Position numbers and translations under genes: made by a program
Notes under the pieces: generated by a model
The model's input: the letters and a program-made list of their open reading frames with translations, nothing else
Database searches by the model: none
Told to the model about the DNA's origin: nothing
Shown here: positions 9,160 through 19,392 of the stretch, piece by piece
Numbering within the stretch: the stretch's first letter is position 1
Layout: every line of letters starts with the position of its first letter
NCBI GenBank assembly: GCA_016933955.1
Contig: JAFGTT010000004.1
Coordinates: forward strand, 60,771 to 124,770
Source: Candidatus Zixiibacteriota bacterium
GTDB taxonomy: Bacteria; Zixibacteria; MSB-5A5; GN15; PGXB01
Direction: 5' to 3'
DNA length: 64,000 nt

Positions 9160-9230
9160 GGATATTAATAATACGAGTAATAGAGCATAGTAATTATTTA
9201 TGTGAAAATTTGGGCATTAAGGAGAAGCTT

Positions 9231-10457
9231 ATGCCGCAGAATTTAAAAAAACCGGTATCTCTATTTGCCATATGGGTCTTGATGCTGGGGATAATGGCAC
9301 CTCTGATATTCAATGCGGGATGTCTTTCATTCAAATTCCCCGAAGAAGAATTAGAAGGCTTGATTCAGGATCTTCAGGATGCCGCCGGTCGGGTATCGGG
9401 GGAAGCGGGTGTGCAAATCCGTCAGACTGTGACGGAATTGACCGATCAAATGACTCAGGTGCTGGATTATCTGAAGAGTACATCCGATGGCATTAAAGAA
9501 GCGGCCAAGGGCAAATTGATGCAACTCCTGGAGGAACTTAAAGCTAAGGCCGGGCAATTGAAAAGCGAAATAGACAAGATGATCGAACAGGACCGGGAAT
9601 GTCTTGACCGCGCCACGGCCGAACGAATGGCCCAGATTAAAGATTCCATTACGGAAATTACCGGTGACTTCAGCGCCGCCCTGGGAGACGCGATTGGGCA
9701 ACTGGAACAAAAAAAGGGTATGATAATCGAGCAGGGACAATACAATGTAAAAGTCTTCGTCAGCAGTCTGGCTCGAACCGGCGCCCGGATCGTCATAATT
9801 GTATTGATCTTAATCTTCCTTTTCCTGACAATCAAAGTTCTCTGGAGTACCGCTCTGGCAAAAATCAAGGCCTTGAAATATACCCTGTCCGCCCTGCTTA
9901 TAATCTTTCTCGGCCTTGGGATTATTCTGCTGGCCAAACCGTCTTTCCTGAACAAATATATCGGAACTGAGGTTGCTTTGCCGGATCCTGATTATGCCTG
10001 TCGAACCGGCGGGGAATTATATGAGCAGTTTCTGGCTCGGAAAAATTCCGGAGCCGGTATGGAGGTGTTGAAAAATATCGGGCAGGAAGCGATCGGGCAA
10101 CTGAATATATGTGTTTACTCCGCTATTAGCCCTGATCTTGCCAGAGCTACGCAATCAAAAATCAATTCCATAACAGCGCTGCTTTATCCTCCCCCCGATC
10201 CGCCTTCACCTACCGATGTTTCGGATTGTATAAGCCTGACCGGTTCGATATCATTTCACCCGGCCTGGTTTTCACGAATTGATCTATTGAAGGTTGAGTA
10301 TCTAGGGCAATTGACCCGGGGGAATATGGTTGAAAGTCATCTTATTCCATCAGCTCTTTCTGACACCACGGTCTATTTCATGAAAATCAGGAATAATGCC
10401 GGTATCAATCCCGAGAATATCATTTCCAGAAGAATCAGAACCCATGTAAACCCATAA
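9231..10457 (+). CDS. Lipoprotein-like membrane protein of unknown family, paralog B
   Basis: 408 residues from the ATG at 9231, preceded by AAGGAG. The N-terminal hydrophobic segment ends in a lipobox-like FNAGC, so unlike paralog A this copy appears lipid-anchored. A charged helical region of about 150 residues follows (EELEGLIQDLQDAAGRVSGE, then repeated Lys/Glu heptads), then two membrane helices (IVIIVLILIFLFLTI and LLIIFLGLGIILL). The C-terminal domain keeps YPPPDPPSPT, VSDCISLTGS and VYFMKIR in register with paralog A. A lipidated N-terminus with two more transmembrane helices is an odd topology. Function unknown. Confidence 0.75.
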   Translation: MPQNLKKPVSLFAIWVLMLGIMAPLIFNAGCLSFKFPEEELEGLIQDLQDAAGRVSGEAGVQIRQTVTELTDQMTQVLDYLKSTSDGIKEAAKGKLMQLLEELKAKAGQLKSEIDKMIEQDRECLDRATAERMAQIKDSITEITGDFSAALGDAIGQLEQKKGMIIEQGQYNVKVFVSSLARTGARIVIIVLILIFLFLTIKVLWSTALAKIKALKYTLSALLIIFLGLGIILLAKPSFLNKYIGTEVALPDPDYACRTGGELYEQFLARKNSGAGMEVLKNIGQEAIGQLNICVYSAISPDLARATQSKINSITALLYPPPDPPSPTDVSDCISLTGSISFHPAWFSRIDLLKVEYLGQLTRGNMVESHLIPSALSDTTVYFMKIRNNAGINPENIISRRIRTHVNP

Positions 10458-10462
10458 GAAAA

Positions 10463-10490
10463 GCCGCCTTTGGGATATCCCAGGGGCGGC
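10463..10490 (-). terminator. Terminator shared by clpB (minus) and the paralog cluster (plus)
   Basis: A 28-nt near-perfect palindrome with arms GCCGCC and GGCGGC and an inner TGGGATATCCCA. On the minus strand TTTTCTT follows, giving a good intrinsic terminator for clpB. On the plus strand the following sequence is only AT-rich. It lies between convergent genes ending at 10457 and 10518. Confidence 0.75.
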
Positions 10491-10517
10491 CGCTATTAAT
10501 TAATTCCACCACGAATG

Positions 10518-13142
10518 TCAGCTGGATGATGTCTTGATATCAGTAACTTCTTCCTGGTTGATATGAATCGAACCATCCTTATAATCAATCTTAATCCGTC
10601 CGGTCGGTTTTAATTCTCCCGAAAGAATCATCCTGGCGATTGTTTGGCTCAATTCCTTGTTTATCAGACGCTTGATCGGTCTGGCACCATAGGCCGGATC
10701 ATACCCGATCGCGGCCAGATATTCCAGAGCGGCCCCACTCAAACTCGCCTCAATCTGCCGGTCGGCCAGGAGCTTTTCCAGCCGTCGGAATTGAAGTTTG
10801 ACAATCTGCGTGATTTCCATGCGATTCAAAGCCGCAAAGACAATAGTCTCATCGACCCGGTTGAGAAATTCCGGGCGAAGATTATGCCGGAGGATGGCAA
10901 GAACTTCCGATTTCATCCTGGAATAGATTTCATCCCGGTTGGAATCGCTGATCCGAGCTGATTCGGACTGGATATATTCGGCTCCAAGGTTTGATGTCAT
11001 TATCAGAATGATGTTTTTAAAATTGACAATTCGTCCCTGGTTATCGGTCAGACGGCCATCATCGAGCACCTGAAGCAGGATATTAAACACTTCCGGATGA
11101 GCTTTTTCGATTTCATCAAGCAGGACCACAGCGTACGGCCGACGCCGGACCGCTTCCGTAAGCTGTCCCCCTTCTTCATAGCCGACATACCCCGGTGGCG
11201 CTCCGATCAGTCGCGAAACTGAAAATTTCTCCATGTATTCTGACATATCGATTCGGACAATGGCATCTTCGGTGCCATATAGAAACTCAGCCAGGGCTCG
11301 GGCCAGTTCGGTTTTGCCAACTCCGGTGGGACCGAGAAAAATGAACGATCCCAGCGGCCGGTTGGGATCGGATAATCCCGCCCGCGATTGCCTGACGGCA
11401 TCGGCTACTGCTTTTACCGCTTCATCCTGGCCGATCACCCGATCGTGCAGTTTGTCTTCAAGATGAAGAAGTTTCTCTTTTTCTGATTCGGTCAAACGAG
11501 AAACCGGAATACCGGTCCATTTGGAAACGACTTCAGCGATATCGTCGGCGTCAACTTCTTCTTTCAGCAATTTACATTTTGATTGAATCGAGGTCAGAGA
11601 GTGGGTGAGGAATTGAAGTTTTTTATCAGCTTCGACCAGGGAACCATATTTTATCCTGGCGGCTTCCTCGTAGTCGGCCTTTCTTTCCGCCTCGGCCGCC
11701 TTTTGTTTAAATTGCTCAATCTCGGACTTGATGGTTCGAATGCTATCGACTGCTTCTTTTTCCTTAAGCCACTGAGTTTTTAAATCATCCCGCCGGACAT
11801 ATAAATCTTTCAATTCTTCTTCAATCGGTTTCATCCGGTCACCGGCGTCCTTTTCGCGTTTGATTCCCTCTTTTTCAATTTCCAATTGCCGAATCCTTTT
11901 CTCGACCGTATCCAGTTCCTCGGGCATGGAGTCAATAGCTATTCTAAGTTCCGCCGCCGATTCATCGATCAGATCAATGGCCTTATCGGGTAGAAAACGA
12001 TCGGCAATATAACGGTCTGAAAGACGGGCCGCCGCAACCATGGCTTCATCCCTGATTTTAACACCATGGTGCAATTCATATCGCTCTCGCAGACCGCGGA
12101 GAATTGATACCGTTTCCTCGACGCTGGGCGGTTCGACCAGGACCGGAGCGAAACGCCGTTCCAGGGCCGCGTCTTTTTCGATATTCTTGCGATACTCATC
12201 CAGAGTGGTGGCCCCGACACATCTCAATTCTCCCCGCGCCAGCGCCGGCTTGAGCATGTTGGAGGCATCCATTGCCCCCTGAACAGCACCGGCTCCGACA
12301 ATGGTGTGAAGTTCATCTATAAACAGAATGATTTTGCCCCCGGAACTTTCAACTTCCTTCAAAATGGCTTTCAGCCGTTCCTCGAATTCTCCACGGAATT
12401 TGGAACCGGCAATCAGTGACCCCAGGTCAAGGGCGATTACGGTTCTGTCCTTCAGGGTTTCGGGGATCTCTCCGATGGCTATTTTCTGGGCCAGGCCTTC
12501 CACAATAGCCGTCTTACCGACGCCCGGTTCGCCAATCAGAACCGGGTTGTTTTTGGTCCGGCGAGAGAGTATTTTTATTACTCTTCTGATTTCATCATCT
12601 CTACCAATAACCGGATCCAGCTTTCCGGCGCGGGCCATGGCGGTTAGATCGCGGGAATATTTTTCAAGAACCTGATATTTCGACTCCGGATTATCATCGG
12701 TAACCCGGCTTTTGCCTCGTATCGTAGCCAGAGCACTCAAGACATCATTCCGTCTGATACCGGATGATTTGAGAATATCCTGCGCCCGGCTTTTAATTTC
12801 CAGCAGGGCCAGGAATAGATGCTCCACTGAAACATATTCATCTTTCAATTGTGTCGCTTCGTTTTCGGCTCGATACAGCACCTGGCTTAGCTGGTTCGAG
12901 GCATAAATCTGTCCCCCCTGTTGGCGGGCCAAAAGGCCGAGTTGCTCGGATACTTTATTTTTCAATTCCTCGAGATCAATCCCGATTTTCTTGATTACCT
13001 GACCGACCAGTCCTTCCTGCTGATTGAGAAGGGCCGCCAGAAGATGTATCGGCATCACTTCCGCGTGTGATTCCGATTGGGCCAGTTGTTGAGCGTAATT
13101 CAAAGCATCGGCCGATCTCTGAGTCAACTTGTTAGTATTCAT
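10518..13142 (-). CDS. clpB: ATP-dependent chaperone ClpB
   Basis: 874-residue Hsp100 disaggregase that resolubilises aggregated proteins with DnaK/DnaJ. In order: N-terminal Clp repeats ([13 protein letters not shown] onward); first AAA+ module with Walker A GEPGVGKT and Walker [10 protein letters not shown]; a coiled-coil middle domain of about 120 residues rich in Glu, Lys and Arg; second AAA+ module with [11 protein letters not shown], the pore-loop signature GYVGYEEGG and [11 protein letters not shown]. The middle domain and the absence of a ClpP-binding IGF loop mark ClpB and not ClpA/C. I chose the ATG at 13142 after GGCGGTGAT. It is the last gene of the hsp20-dnaK-dnaJ-clpB block. Confidence 0.95.
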   Translation of the reverse strand: MNTNKLTQRSADALNYAQQLAQSESHAEVMPIHLLAALLNQQEGLVGQVIKKIGIDLEELKNKVSEQLGLLARQQGGQIYASNQLSQVLYRAENEATQLKDEYVSVEHLFLALLEIKSRAQDILKSSGIRRNDVLSALATIRGKSRVTDDNPESKYQVLEKYSRDLTAMARAGKLDPVIGRDDEIRRVIKILSRRTKNNPVLIGEPGVGKTAIVEGLAQKIAIGEIPETLKDRTVIALDLGSLIAGSKFRGEFEERLKAILKEVESSGGKIILFIDELHTIVGAGAVQGAMDASNMLKPALARGELRCVGATTLDEYRKNIEKDAALERRFAPVLVEPPSVEETVSILRGLRERYELHHGVKIRDEAMVAAARLSDRYIADRFLPDKAIDLIDESAAELRIAIDSMPEELDTVEKRIRQLEIEKEGIKREKDAGDRMKPIEEELKDLYVRRDDLKTQWLKEKEAVDSIRTIKSEIEQFKQKAAEAERKADYEEAARIKYGSLVEADKKLQFLTHSLTSIQSKCKLLKEEVDADDIAEVVSKWTGIPVSRLTESEKEKLLHLEDKLHDRVIGQDEAVKAVADAVRQSRAGLSDPNRPLGSFIFLGPTGVGKTELARALAEFLYGTEDAIVRIDMSEYMEKFSVSRLIGAPPGYVGYEEGGQLTEAVRRRPYAVVLLDEIEKAHPEVFNILLQVLDDGRLTDNQGRIVNFKNIILIMTSNLGAEYIQSESARISDSNRDEIYSRMKSEVLAILRHNLRPEFLNRVDETIVFAALNRMEITQIVKLQFRRLEKLLADRQIEASLSGAALEYLAAIGYDPAYGARPIKRLINKELSQTIARMILSGELKPTGRIKIDYKDGSIHINQEEVTDIKTSSS

Positions 13143-13252
13143 ATATATCACCGCCTGCCATTCATATCCGGCATAATCTTCATACGGAATAATTCCGGGG
13201 TTTCAATCGATGAGAATCTTATTCCGCCCGGCGATTTGAATTCCGGTAAATC

Positions 13253-14368
13253 CTAAAAGGTTTTGGCCAGTTCTTCAAGAAGTTCCCGTTGTTTCGCTGT
13301 AACTTCAGTGGGAACGGCAATCCCGATTTCGACATATTGGTCACCCTGTGATCCATTGACCGAAAGACCCATTCTCTTCAGCCTCAGTTTTGTTCCCGAT
13401 TTGGTTCCCGGCGGTATATTCAGGCTGATATTTTTGGTCAAAGTCTTAACCTGGACTTTACCGCCCAGAACCGCCTTCGGATAGGGTATCTCCACCCGGG
13501 TATAAATATCATTCCCCTGGCGATCAAACTGCTGATTCTTTCCGGCATTCACGATGACTATTAAATCTCCTTCCGGCCCGCCATTGGTACCCGGATTACC
13601 CATTCCTTTGAGGCGAATCCGGCCCCCATCACTAATACCGGCGGGGATTTTTATCTTAATGGTTTTCTTTTCCTTTACACGCCCGGAGCCGCCGCAACGG
13701 TCACAGGGCTTTCCCGGGATTATCCCTTTGCCCAGACATCTGGGACAGGGGCGGGAAATAGAAAAGGCCCCCTGGGCATAACTGACCGTTCCTCTGCCCC
13801 CGCACTGCGGACAGACATGTTGACCGCTTCCGGCCTGTTCACCGGTTCCGCCGCAGACCCGGCAGGTAGTCGGCTTGCTGAGGTGAATGGTCTTGGTAGC
13901 ACCTTTCACCGCCTCATAAAAATCAATCGGAAGCTTTATGGTAATATCACTTCCACGGCGTTTCTGCGGCTGTCTCGGCATCCCTCCACGCCTCCGCCCA
14001 AACAGGTCTTCACCACCGAAAATAGAACTGAAAATATCGGCAAATGATCCCAGTCCGCCAAGATCCTCGAAACGAAAATTCTGCCCGGACTTCGATGGAT
14101 CAAAACCTCCGGCACTTCCCTGCCGGGGATCGAAACCGGTTCCGGCGAAGGCGCCGTATTTTCGCATGGTGTCGTACTGGCGACGTTTCTGTTCGTCGCC
14201 AAGAATATCATATGCCTCGGAAATGTCCTTAAAATGATTTTCGGCACTTTTATTTCCGGGATTGCGATCCGGATGAAATTTCATGGCCAGTTTTCTAAAA
14301 GCCTTTTTTATTTCATCAACCGAAGCGTTTTCGGGCACCCCGAGAATTTCATAGTAATTCTTAGACAT
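13253..14368 (-). CDS. dnaJ: Chaperone DnaJ
   Basis: 371-residue type I Hsp40. It has a J domain with the HPD motif ([11 protein letters not shown], about 30-40), a Gly/Phe-rich linker, four CxxCxGxG-type zinc repeats ([32 protein letters not shown]) and C-terminal substrate-binding beta domains. It stimulates the DnaK ATPase and delivers unfolded clients. It lies between dnaK (102-nt gap holding a terminator and a possible promoter) and clpB. Complete and standard; grpE is not in this block. Confidence 0.95.
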   Translation of the reverse strand: MSKNYYEILGVPENASVDEIKKAFRKLAMKFHPDRNPGNKSAENHFKDISEAYDILGDEQKRRQYDTMRKYGAFAGTGFDPRQGSAGGFDPSKSGQNFRFEDLGGLGSFADIFSSIFGGEDLFGRRRGGMPRQPQKRRGSDITIKLPIDFYEAVKGATKTIHLSKPTTCRVCGGTGEQAGSGQHVCPQCGGRGTVSYAQGAFSISRPCPRCLGKGIIPGKPCDRCGGSGRVKEKKTIKIKIPAGISDGGRIRLKGMGNPGTNGGPEGDLIVIVNAGKNQQFDRQGNDIYTRVEIPYPKAVLGGKVQVKTLTKNISLNIPPGTKSGTKLRLKRMGLSVNGSQGDQYVEIGIAVPTEVTAKQRELLEELAKTF

Positions 14369-14411
14369 CTATTCTCATCAGCCACCTTCCTTGTAGATAT
14401 ACGGCAATAAC

Positions 14412-14440
14412 AGCTTAAAGCAGATTCTCATCATTGTCAA
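14412..14440 (-). promoter_or_regulatory. Possible dnaJ promoter overlapping the dnaK terminator region
   Basis: On the minus strand TTGACA (14435-14440) and TAAGCT (14412-14417) are separated by 17 nt, about 45 nt before the dnaJ ATG. The -35 is a perfect match and the -10 is weak. It would let dnaJ be expressed separately from dnaK. Confidence 0.35.
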
Positions 14441-14442
14441 TT

Positions 14443-14470
14443 AAAAGAGGGCCATAAGGCCCCCTTTTTA
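14443..14470 (-). terminator. Rho-independent terminator after dnaK
   Basis: GGGCC-TTAT-GGCCC stem-loop extended by A/T pairs, followed on the minus strand by TCTTTTAATT. It lies immediately after the dnaK stop codon. Confidence 0.65.
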
Positions 14471-16399
14471 TCACTCGTCCTCAACCACTTCATAATCGGC
14501 ATCGACCGTTGGTTCACCCTGAGATGATTTCTCTCCGGGTCCGCCTGCGCCGGATGATGCCCCGCCCATATTTTTATGGGTCTGCCCACCCGATCCGGCT
14601 GAGGTCCGATGGTACATACCTGCCGCCGCCGACTGCCAAACCTGGTTGAGATCATTGACGGCCGCTTCAATTTCCGGAATATTGTCCGATTCCATCGCCT
14701 TTTTCACCCTGGCCACCGCGGTTTCAATCTTCGATCTGCTGTCGGGTTCCAGTTTCTCACCATAGTCTTTCAGATTTTTCTCGGTCTGGAAAACAGTCGC
14801 ATCGGCCACATTCCGCACATCAATCTTCCGTCTCTTTTCCTTATCCTCGGATTCATGCGATTTAGCATCGTTGACCATTTTCTCGATATCCTGTTCAGTT
14901 AACCCCGAGGAGGCCTCAATCCGGATATTCTGAGATTTGCCTGTGGCCACGTCTTTGGCTGTCACATTCAGAATTCCATTGGAATCGATATCAAAAGTGA
15001 CCTCAATCTGCGGAATCCCGCGCGGGGCGGGTGGAATACCATCCAGGATGAATTTCCCGATGGTTTTATTATCAATCGCCATCTCGCGTTCGCCCTGTAG
15101 AACATGAATATCGACCGCCGTCTGGCTGTCCGCCGCGGTGCTGAAAACCTGGGACTTGCGGGTCGGGATAGTCGTATTCCGCTCGATCAGATGGGTCGTG
15201 ACTCCACCCAGCGTCTCAATTCCGAGCGACAGCGGGGTTACATCGAGAAGCAGAACATCGTGGACATCGCCAGCCAGAACTCCCCCCTGGATTGCCGCTC
15301 CGATCGCCACCACTTCATCTGGATTAACACTCTTGTTGGGTTCTTTGCCAAAAAGCTTTTTAACCAATTCCCCAACTCTGGGCATCCGGGTCATACCGCC
15401 AACCAGGACAACCTCATTAATATCATTGAAGCTGATTTTAGCATCGCCGACCGCCATGCGGCAGGGCTCAATGGTTCTCTCAAGGAGATCATCAACCAAC
15501 TGCTCGAACCGCGCCCGGGACAGGGTCATATTGAGATGTTTCGGGCCATTCTGATCGGCCGTAATAAATGGCAGATTAATAGTCGTTTCGACGGTTGCGG
15601 ATAATTCAATCTTTGCCTTTTCAGCCGCTTCTTTAAGGCGCTGGAGGGCCATCGGATCGCGTGAGAGATCGATTCCATCCGATTTCTTAAATTCACTCAC
15701 CAGCCAGTCGATCACCCGCTTATCGAAATCATCACCGCCCAAGTGAGTATCTCCATTGGTTGAAAGAACCTCGAAGACGCCTTCGGATAATTCCAGGATG
15801 GAAATATCGAAAGTCCCGCCGCCAAGATCATAGATGGCGATTTTTCCGGTCTTTTTCTTGTCAAGACCATAGGCCAGCGCCGCCGCCGTCGGTTCATTGA
15901 TAATCCTTTTGACCTCAAGACCGGCAATACGCCCGGCATCCTTGGTAGCCTGACGCTGGCGATCATTGAAGTAAGCGGGAACTGTGATAACCGCTTCGGT
16001 GACCTTTTGTCCCAGAAAATCCTCAGCCGTTTTTTTCATTTTCGTTAAGATGGCCGCTGAAATCTCGGGCGGAACGAAATCTTTACCGTTAATCTCCACT
16101 ACGGCATCGGCCTTGTTATCGGATTTCACCTTAAAAGGGAAATTCTTGATTTCTTCCTTGACCTCATCGAACTTCCGTCCCATAAAACGCTTTATGGAAA
16201 AGACGGTATTAAGCGGGTTGCTGACCGCCTGGCGTTTAGCCACCTGACCGACCAGCCGTTCCCCGTTTTTATCCACGGCAAATACCGATGGAGTCGTTCG
16301 GCCGCCTTCGGAATTGGTAATTACCACCGGGTCCTTTCCTTCGACAACGGCCACCACCGAATTGGTGGTTCCCAGATCTATTCCAATTGTTTTACCCAT
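14471..16399 (-). CDS. dnaK: Molecular chaperone DnaK (Hsp70)
   Basis: 642 residues. The ATPase domain has [17 protein letters not shown] at the N-terminus, [14 protein letters not shown] and the [12 protein letters not shown] motif. The substrate-binding domain contains [14 protein letters not shown] and [14 protein letters not shown]. The helical lid ends in a Gly/Ser-rich tail and the acidic [10 protein letters not shown], the usual GrpE-era bacterial C-terminus. A GGAAGAC site precedes the ATG. A strong terminator lies only about 31 nt upstream of the start, so transcripts from hsp20 must read through or a promoter must lie very close. Confidence 0.97.
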   Translation of the reverse strand: MGKTIGIDLGTTNSVVAVVEGKDPVVITNSEGGRTTPSVFAVDKNGERLVGQVAKRQAVSNPLNTVFSIKRFMGRKFDEVKEEIKNFPFKVKSDNKADAVVEINGKDFVPPEISAAILTKMKKTAEDFLGQKVTEAVITVPAYFNDRQRQATKDAGRIAGLEVKRIINEPTAAALAYGLDKKKTGKIAIYDLGGGTFDISILELSEGVFEVLSTNGDTHLGGDDFDKRVIDWLVSEFKKSDGIDLSRDPMALQRLKEAAEKAKIELSATVETTINLPFITADQNGPKHLNMTLSRARFEQLVDDLLERTIEPCRMAVGDAKISFNDINEVVLVGGMTRMPRVGELVKKLFGKEPNKSVNPDEVVAIGAAIQGGVLAGDVHDVLLLDVTPLSLGIETLGGVTTHLIERNTTIPTRKSQVFSTAADSQTAVDIHVLQGEREMAIDNKTIGKFILDGIPPAPRGIPQIEVTFDIDSNGILNVTAKDVATGKSQNIRIEASSGLTEQDIEKMVNDAKSHESEDKEKRRKIDVRNVADATVFQTEKNLKDYGEKLEPDSRSKIETAVARVKKAMESDNIPEIEAAVNDLNQVWQSAAAGMYHRTSAGSGGQTHKNMGGASSGAGGPGEKSSQGEPTVDADYEVVEDE

Positions 16400-16429
16400 A
16401 ATATTGTCTTCCTTTCTTTTCTTATTTCG

Positions 16430-16459
16430 AAAAAAACGGGCGGATCATACACCCGCCCG
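16430..16459 (-). terminator. Strong intrinsic terminator between hsp20 and dnaK
   Basis: The stem CGGGCGG/CCGCCCG (arms 16453-16459 and 16437-16443) with an 8-9 nt loop is followed on the minus strand by CGTTTTTTTCG, including seven T. It sits 34 nt past the hsp20 stop and 37 nt before the dnaK ATG. Confidence 0.8.
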
Positions 16460-16493
16460 CTTCACAGGTCTCATATCCGACCCTACAGATGCA

Positions 16494-16937
16494 TTATTTA
16501 ACCGCTACAGAAATTTCTTTCGGTTTGGCTTTCTCCGTTTTCTTGAGCGATACATTCAGAATTCCGTTTTTATATTCGGCCTGGATATGCTCATGATCGA
16601 CATTTTCGGACAGAGTGAAAGACCGGGAGAAAGAGCCGTAGGACCGTTCGGTACGGATATAGTTCTTGTCTTTTTCTTCGCTCTCCTGTCTCCGCTCACC
16701 GCTGACCGTCAGGACACCATCCTCGACCATAACCTTGATCTGATCCTTTTCCATTCCGGGCAGTTCAAAATGCAGATCGATAGCCTCCTTATTTTCTACA
16801 ATGTCAACCCTCGGCATGAAATCGCAATCCGTGTTGCCTTTAAAAACCGGAGCATTGAAAAAGTTTTCAAAGAACGAATCAAATTCACCGCCGAAGTTTT
16901 TCAGCAGTCTGTTCGGGTTGTAACGTACGAGTGTCAT
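16494..16937 (-). CDS. Hsp20/alpha-crystallin small heat-shock protein
   Basis: 147 residues from the ATG at 16937; an ATG at 16943 is also possible, and AAGGAGG precedes both (9 or 3 nt). The N-terminus MTLVRYNPNRLL is typical of bacterial class A small Hsps. The alpha-crystallin domain spans about 40-140 with DLHFELPGMEKDQIKVMVE, LTVSGERR and the conserved NGILNVSLKK. It is an ATP-independent holdase that passes clients to DnaK. First gene of the heat-shock block. Confidence 0.9.
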   Translation of the reverse strand: MTLVRYNPNRLLKNFGGEFDSFFENFFNAPVFKGNTDCDFMPRVDIVENKEAIDLHFELPGMEKDQIKVMVEDGVLTVSGERRQESEEKDKNYIRTERSYGSFSRSFTLSENVDHEHIQAEYKNGILNVSLKKTEKAKPKEISVAVK

Positions 16938-16997
16938 TTTCATCAACCTCCTTCTTTATATAGTTTTTTTGTTTTATCAATTTTCAATAGATATTAA

Positions 16998-17014
16998 ATC
17001 AAGAATCGTGCCAA
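16998..17014 (-). promoter_or_regulatory. Sigma-54-like element upstream of hsp20
   Basis: The minus strand reads TTGGCACGATTCTTGAT. It fits the -24/-12 consensus TGGCACG-N4-TTGCW in spacing and in all but one key base: the -12 GC is GA. It lies about 60 nt before the hsp20 ATG. A sigma-70 reading is also possible nearby (TTGATT, 17 nt, TGATAA). Weakly supported because the -12 C is normally invariant. Confidence 0.3.
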
Positions 17015-17076
17015 TAATCGTAAGACATTATGGGACATAATATTAATATCTGATGGTAAAATTACGAAGAAAAAAT

Positions 17077-17156
17077 ACTGCCACAACGGCATTTCATATG
17101 TGCCATCATGGCATCAAGGCATGCCAGAATGGCGAAATTATTGATATTTTGGCAGT
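17077..17156 (-). repeat. 80-nt structured element with repeated TGCCA/TGGCA, probably the terminator of the HEAT-repeat gene
   Basis: It starts directly after the HEAT-protein stop codon. Outer arms ACTGCCA (17077-17083) and TGGCAGT (17150-17156) enclose TGCCATCATGGCA (17101-17113), GGCATGCC (17118-17125) and more half-sites. On the minus strand ATTTTTTC follows the outer arm, as in a terminator. The interior palindromes could form a multi-branched RNA or bind a protein. Confidence 0.5.
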
Positions 17157-19391
17157 TTATTTATTATCGCGGTTCAAGACATCCTCAGCGGCCCTGGAGA
17201 GTTTTGAACCGCCAAAGAGAATTTTTTGCGAGGCTTTCATGGATTCGTTAAATTGCTTGATGCTGGACAATGATTCCGTATCACCAATACGTCCTAATGC
17301 CTTAATTGTGGCCAGTCGAAGGTCATCACGAGAGGAACGCCCCGAAGTGAATTTTGATTGCCACTGGCGATCATTCAGAAGGCAACTGAGAAATTTTTTA
17401 GCATCGTTCCCGCCCAGTTTTCCCAGCACCACAATTGCATTTATAATTTCCGAGGGTTGTTTTTCGGCAATATCGATCAATTCCGGAACGATCTCCATAT
17501 TACCGGTCAAGCCCAATGCAATCAGGGCCGCTTCGCGAACCTCATGTTCCTTGTCATTAGCCGCCATTAACAGCAGGTCAACCGCTTTATCGCCACCTAT
17601 TTTTTCAAGGGCCTGGACCACCGCCAGACGCACCCGGGTATCCTCATCGCTGATGACCATTCTAAGCGCCGGACAAGCATCGGGATCTTTAAGGGAGCCC
17701 AGGACAAAGATGGAATTGCGAATTACGTACCATTTATCGTCGGGCAGTTCCCGTTTCCCGGCTTCCCGTTCGAAGAAATTTTCATTTTTGAGTATATCGG
17801 AAAACACCACCAGCGAAGCGCGCCCCATCTCGGAAAGTATTTTCAATACCATCATTCTTACCTGACGCGATTCGTGTGAGATGATATGAGACAGCGCCAG
17901 AGCGACTTCTTCGGACCCAATTGTTACCAGAATGTGTTTTATCAGTTGACTGACCGTTCCCGAACCCGAAACCAGGTCATTCACCAGCTGGGCGATTATT
18001 TCGCGGCGGTTCAATTCCTCGATGGCCTTTTTAAGAGCCACTGACTCATAGGTCCAGACGCCCTCATGGCATGATCTTTTTCCCTCAATAATCCCGCACA
18101 GAGCATCCAGCTGACGATAGTTCTTCTCCTTGAGGGTTGCCAGGGCCAGCTCCCAGATTAAATCTGAGAATTCGAAAGTATCGCGACCGTCGGCGGTATA
18201 TTCGTTTATCTTGATGATAATGTGGTCCAGCAGGTAGCCAGCGGTTGTTTTCGGATACACCTCAAATATGTGATGAAATAATATCAGAGCATATTTTCGG
18301 AAATTAAGGTCTGGTCCGGCCAGATGGTTTATCAGGATATTGACTACCGAACGGGCCTTACCTTCCTGACCGGTTCGAAGCAGGCGGCTGAAGATATCCT
18401 GAAATTCATCAAGATTATATCCAGGCAGAGCATCGTTAAACGTAGCATATAAAAACTGGTCGATTTTTTCGGAGGATTCTATTTTAATGGCGCTGGTCTT
18501 GGGCAACAAGTCGGCATAAATATCGCGACCGATCCCCTTTTCAAGAATAATATTGCCGATTTTATTGAGAATATCTTCCCGCTGAGGGTGATAATTAAGA
18601 GCCGCTATCATTTCCCTGGCTTTGTTCAGTTCCGCCGGATCGACGCCTTTAATTATGTCATGCGATTCAAGGGCTGACAGTATTCGGCCCCCGAGAACAT
18701 CGATTATTTTTTCCTTGGGCATGGCGGCGATTTTTTCCGAGATTAAGTATCTGATCAGCGCCGGATGATAATCATACTTATTCATCCGGACAAGGTCGTC
18801 GACATCAAGTTTTTCATTGGCCAGAAGATCGACCAGCATCTCGTAATCACTTCCGATAACCTGTCCCACCAGGGTTCTGACCGAAAAATCATCCGGCAGA
18901 TCACCGTAAAACTGAATTCCGTGTTCGAATAACTGCTGTCCGATTTCGGAATTAATATGGATGGTATCGATTTTATGCTCTTCCAGCCACGATGTCATCA
19001 GATTCCGGTAATCGGAAATCGGCAGTTTTTTTACCAGTCGTTCCAGGAAAAGAGACAGATCATCGACCGTTAACCGCCACTCGAACAGAATATCACTCAA
19101 ATCGAGGATCTGCATGAATTCCATGATCTGATCCGTAAAAACCGAACGGCGCATTCTGATATTGAGAGCATACAGGTTACCGGAGGCAATATGCAGATTA
19201 ATATATTTTTTATATTTGAACAGCTTATCCATCATCAGAAAAATATGTCCGATGGCCTTCCGGGATAACGGATGGGTTGCTGAATAGATGGATACTTTTT
19301 TTGAGGCCAGGTAAAATTCCCGCAGAGTCTCGTTGACATACTCATTCAGATTTATATTGAGGTCATTCTCCGAATAAAAATAGTCATTCAT
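17157..19391 (-). CDS. HEAT-repeat protein
   Basis: 744 residues from the ATG at 19391, just after the upstream stop codon with GGAGAATGAT in front. An in-frame start at 19454 would run into the upstream gene. The first roughly 470 residues are helical and of no family I know. The C-terminal third has HEAT repeats: VRMMVLKILSEMG, VRLAVVQALEKIGGDKAVD, VREAALIALGLTGNMEIVP, INAIVVLGKLGG and LRLATIKALGRIGD. No signal peptide is seen, so it is likely cytoplasmic, a scaffold for protein contacts. It is translationally coupled to the PQQ-like lipoprotein and the barrel protein; how a cytosolic scaffold relates to two envelope proteins is open. Confidence 0.8.
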   Translation of the reverse strand: MNDYFYSENDLNINLNEYVNETLREFYLASKKVSIYSATHPLSRKAIGHIFLMMDKLFKYKKYINLHIASGNLYALNIRMRRSVFTDQIMEFMQILDLSDILFEWRLTVDDLSLFLERLVKKLPISDYRNLMTSWLEEHKIDTIHINSEIGQQLFEHGIQFYGDLPDDFSVRTLVGQVIGSDYEMLVDLLANEKLDVDDLVRMNKYDYHPALIRYLISEKIAAMPKEKIIDVLGGRILSALESHDIIKGVDPAELNKAREMIAALNYHPQREDILNKIGNIILEKGIGRDIYADLLPKTSAIKIESSEKIDQFLYATFNDALPGYNLDEFQDIFSRLLRTGQEGKARSVVNILINHLAGPDLNFRKYALILFHHIFEVYPKTTAGYLLDHIIIKINEYTADGRDTFEFSDLIWELALATLKEKNYRQLDALCGIIEGKRSCHEGVWTYESVALKKAIEELNRREIIAQLVNDLVSGSGTVSQLIKHILVTIGSEEVALALSHIISHESRQVRMMVLKILSEMGRASLVVFSDILKNENFFEREAGKRELPDDKWYVIRNSIFVLGSLKDPDACPALRMVISDEDTRVRLAVVQALEKIGGDKAVDLLLMAANDKEHEVREAALIALGLTGNMEIVPELIDIAEKQPSEIINAIVVLGKLGGNDAKKFLSCLLNDRQWQSKFTSGRSSRDDLRLATIKALGRIGDTESLSSIKQFNESMKASQKILFGGSKLSRAAEDVLNRDNK

Positions 19392-19392
19392 A

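Noticed and set aside
16314..16997. Plus-strand 227-codon frame opposite dnaK/hsp20
   Set aside because: Antisense to two clear chaperone genes; no start context.
16399..17156. CIRCE (TTAGCACTC-N9-GAGTGCTAA) heat-shock operator
   Set aside because: Looked for upstream of hsp20 and dnaK; no such inverted repeat is present.
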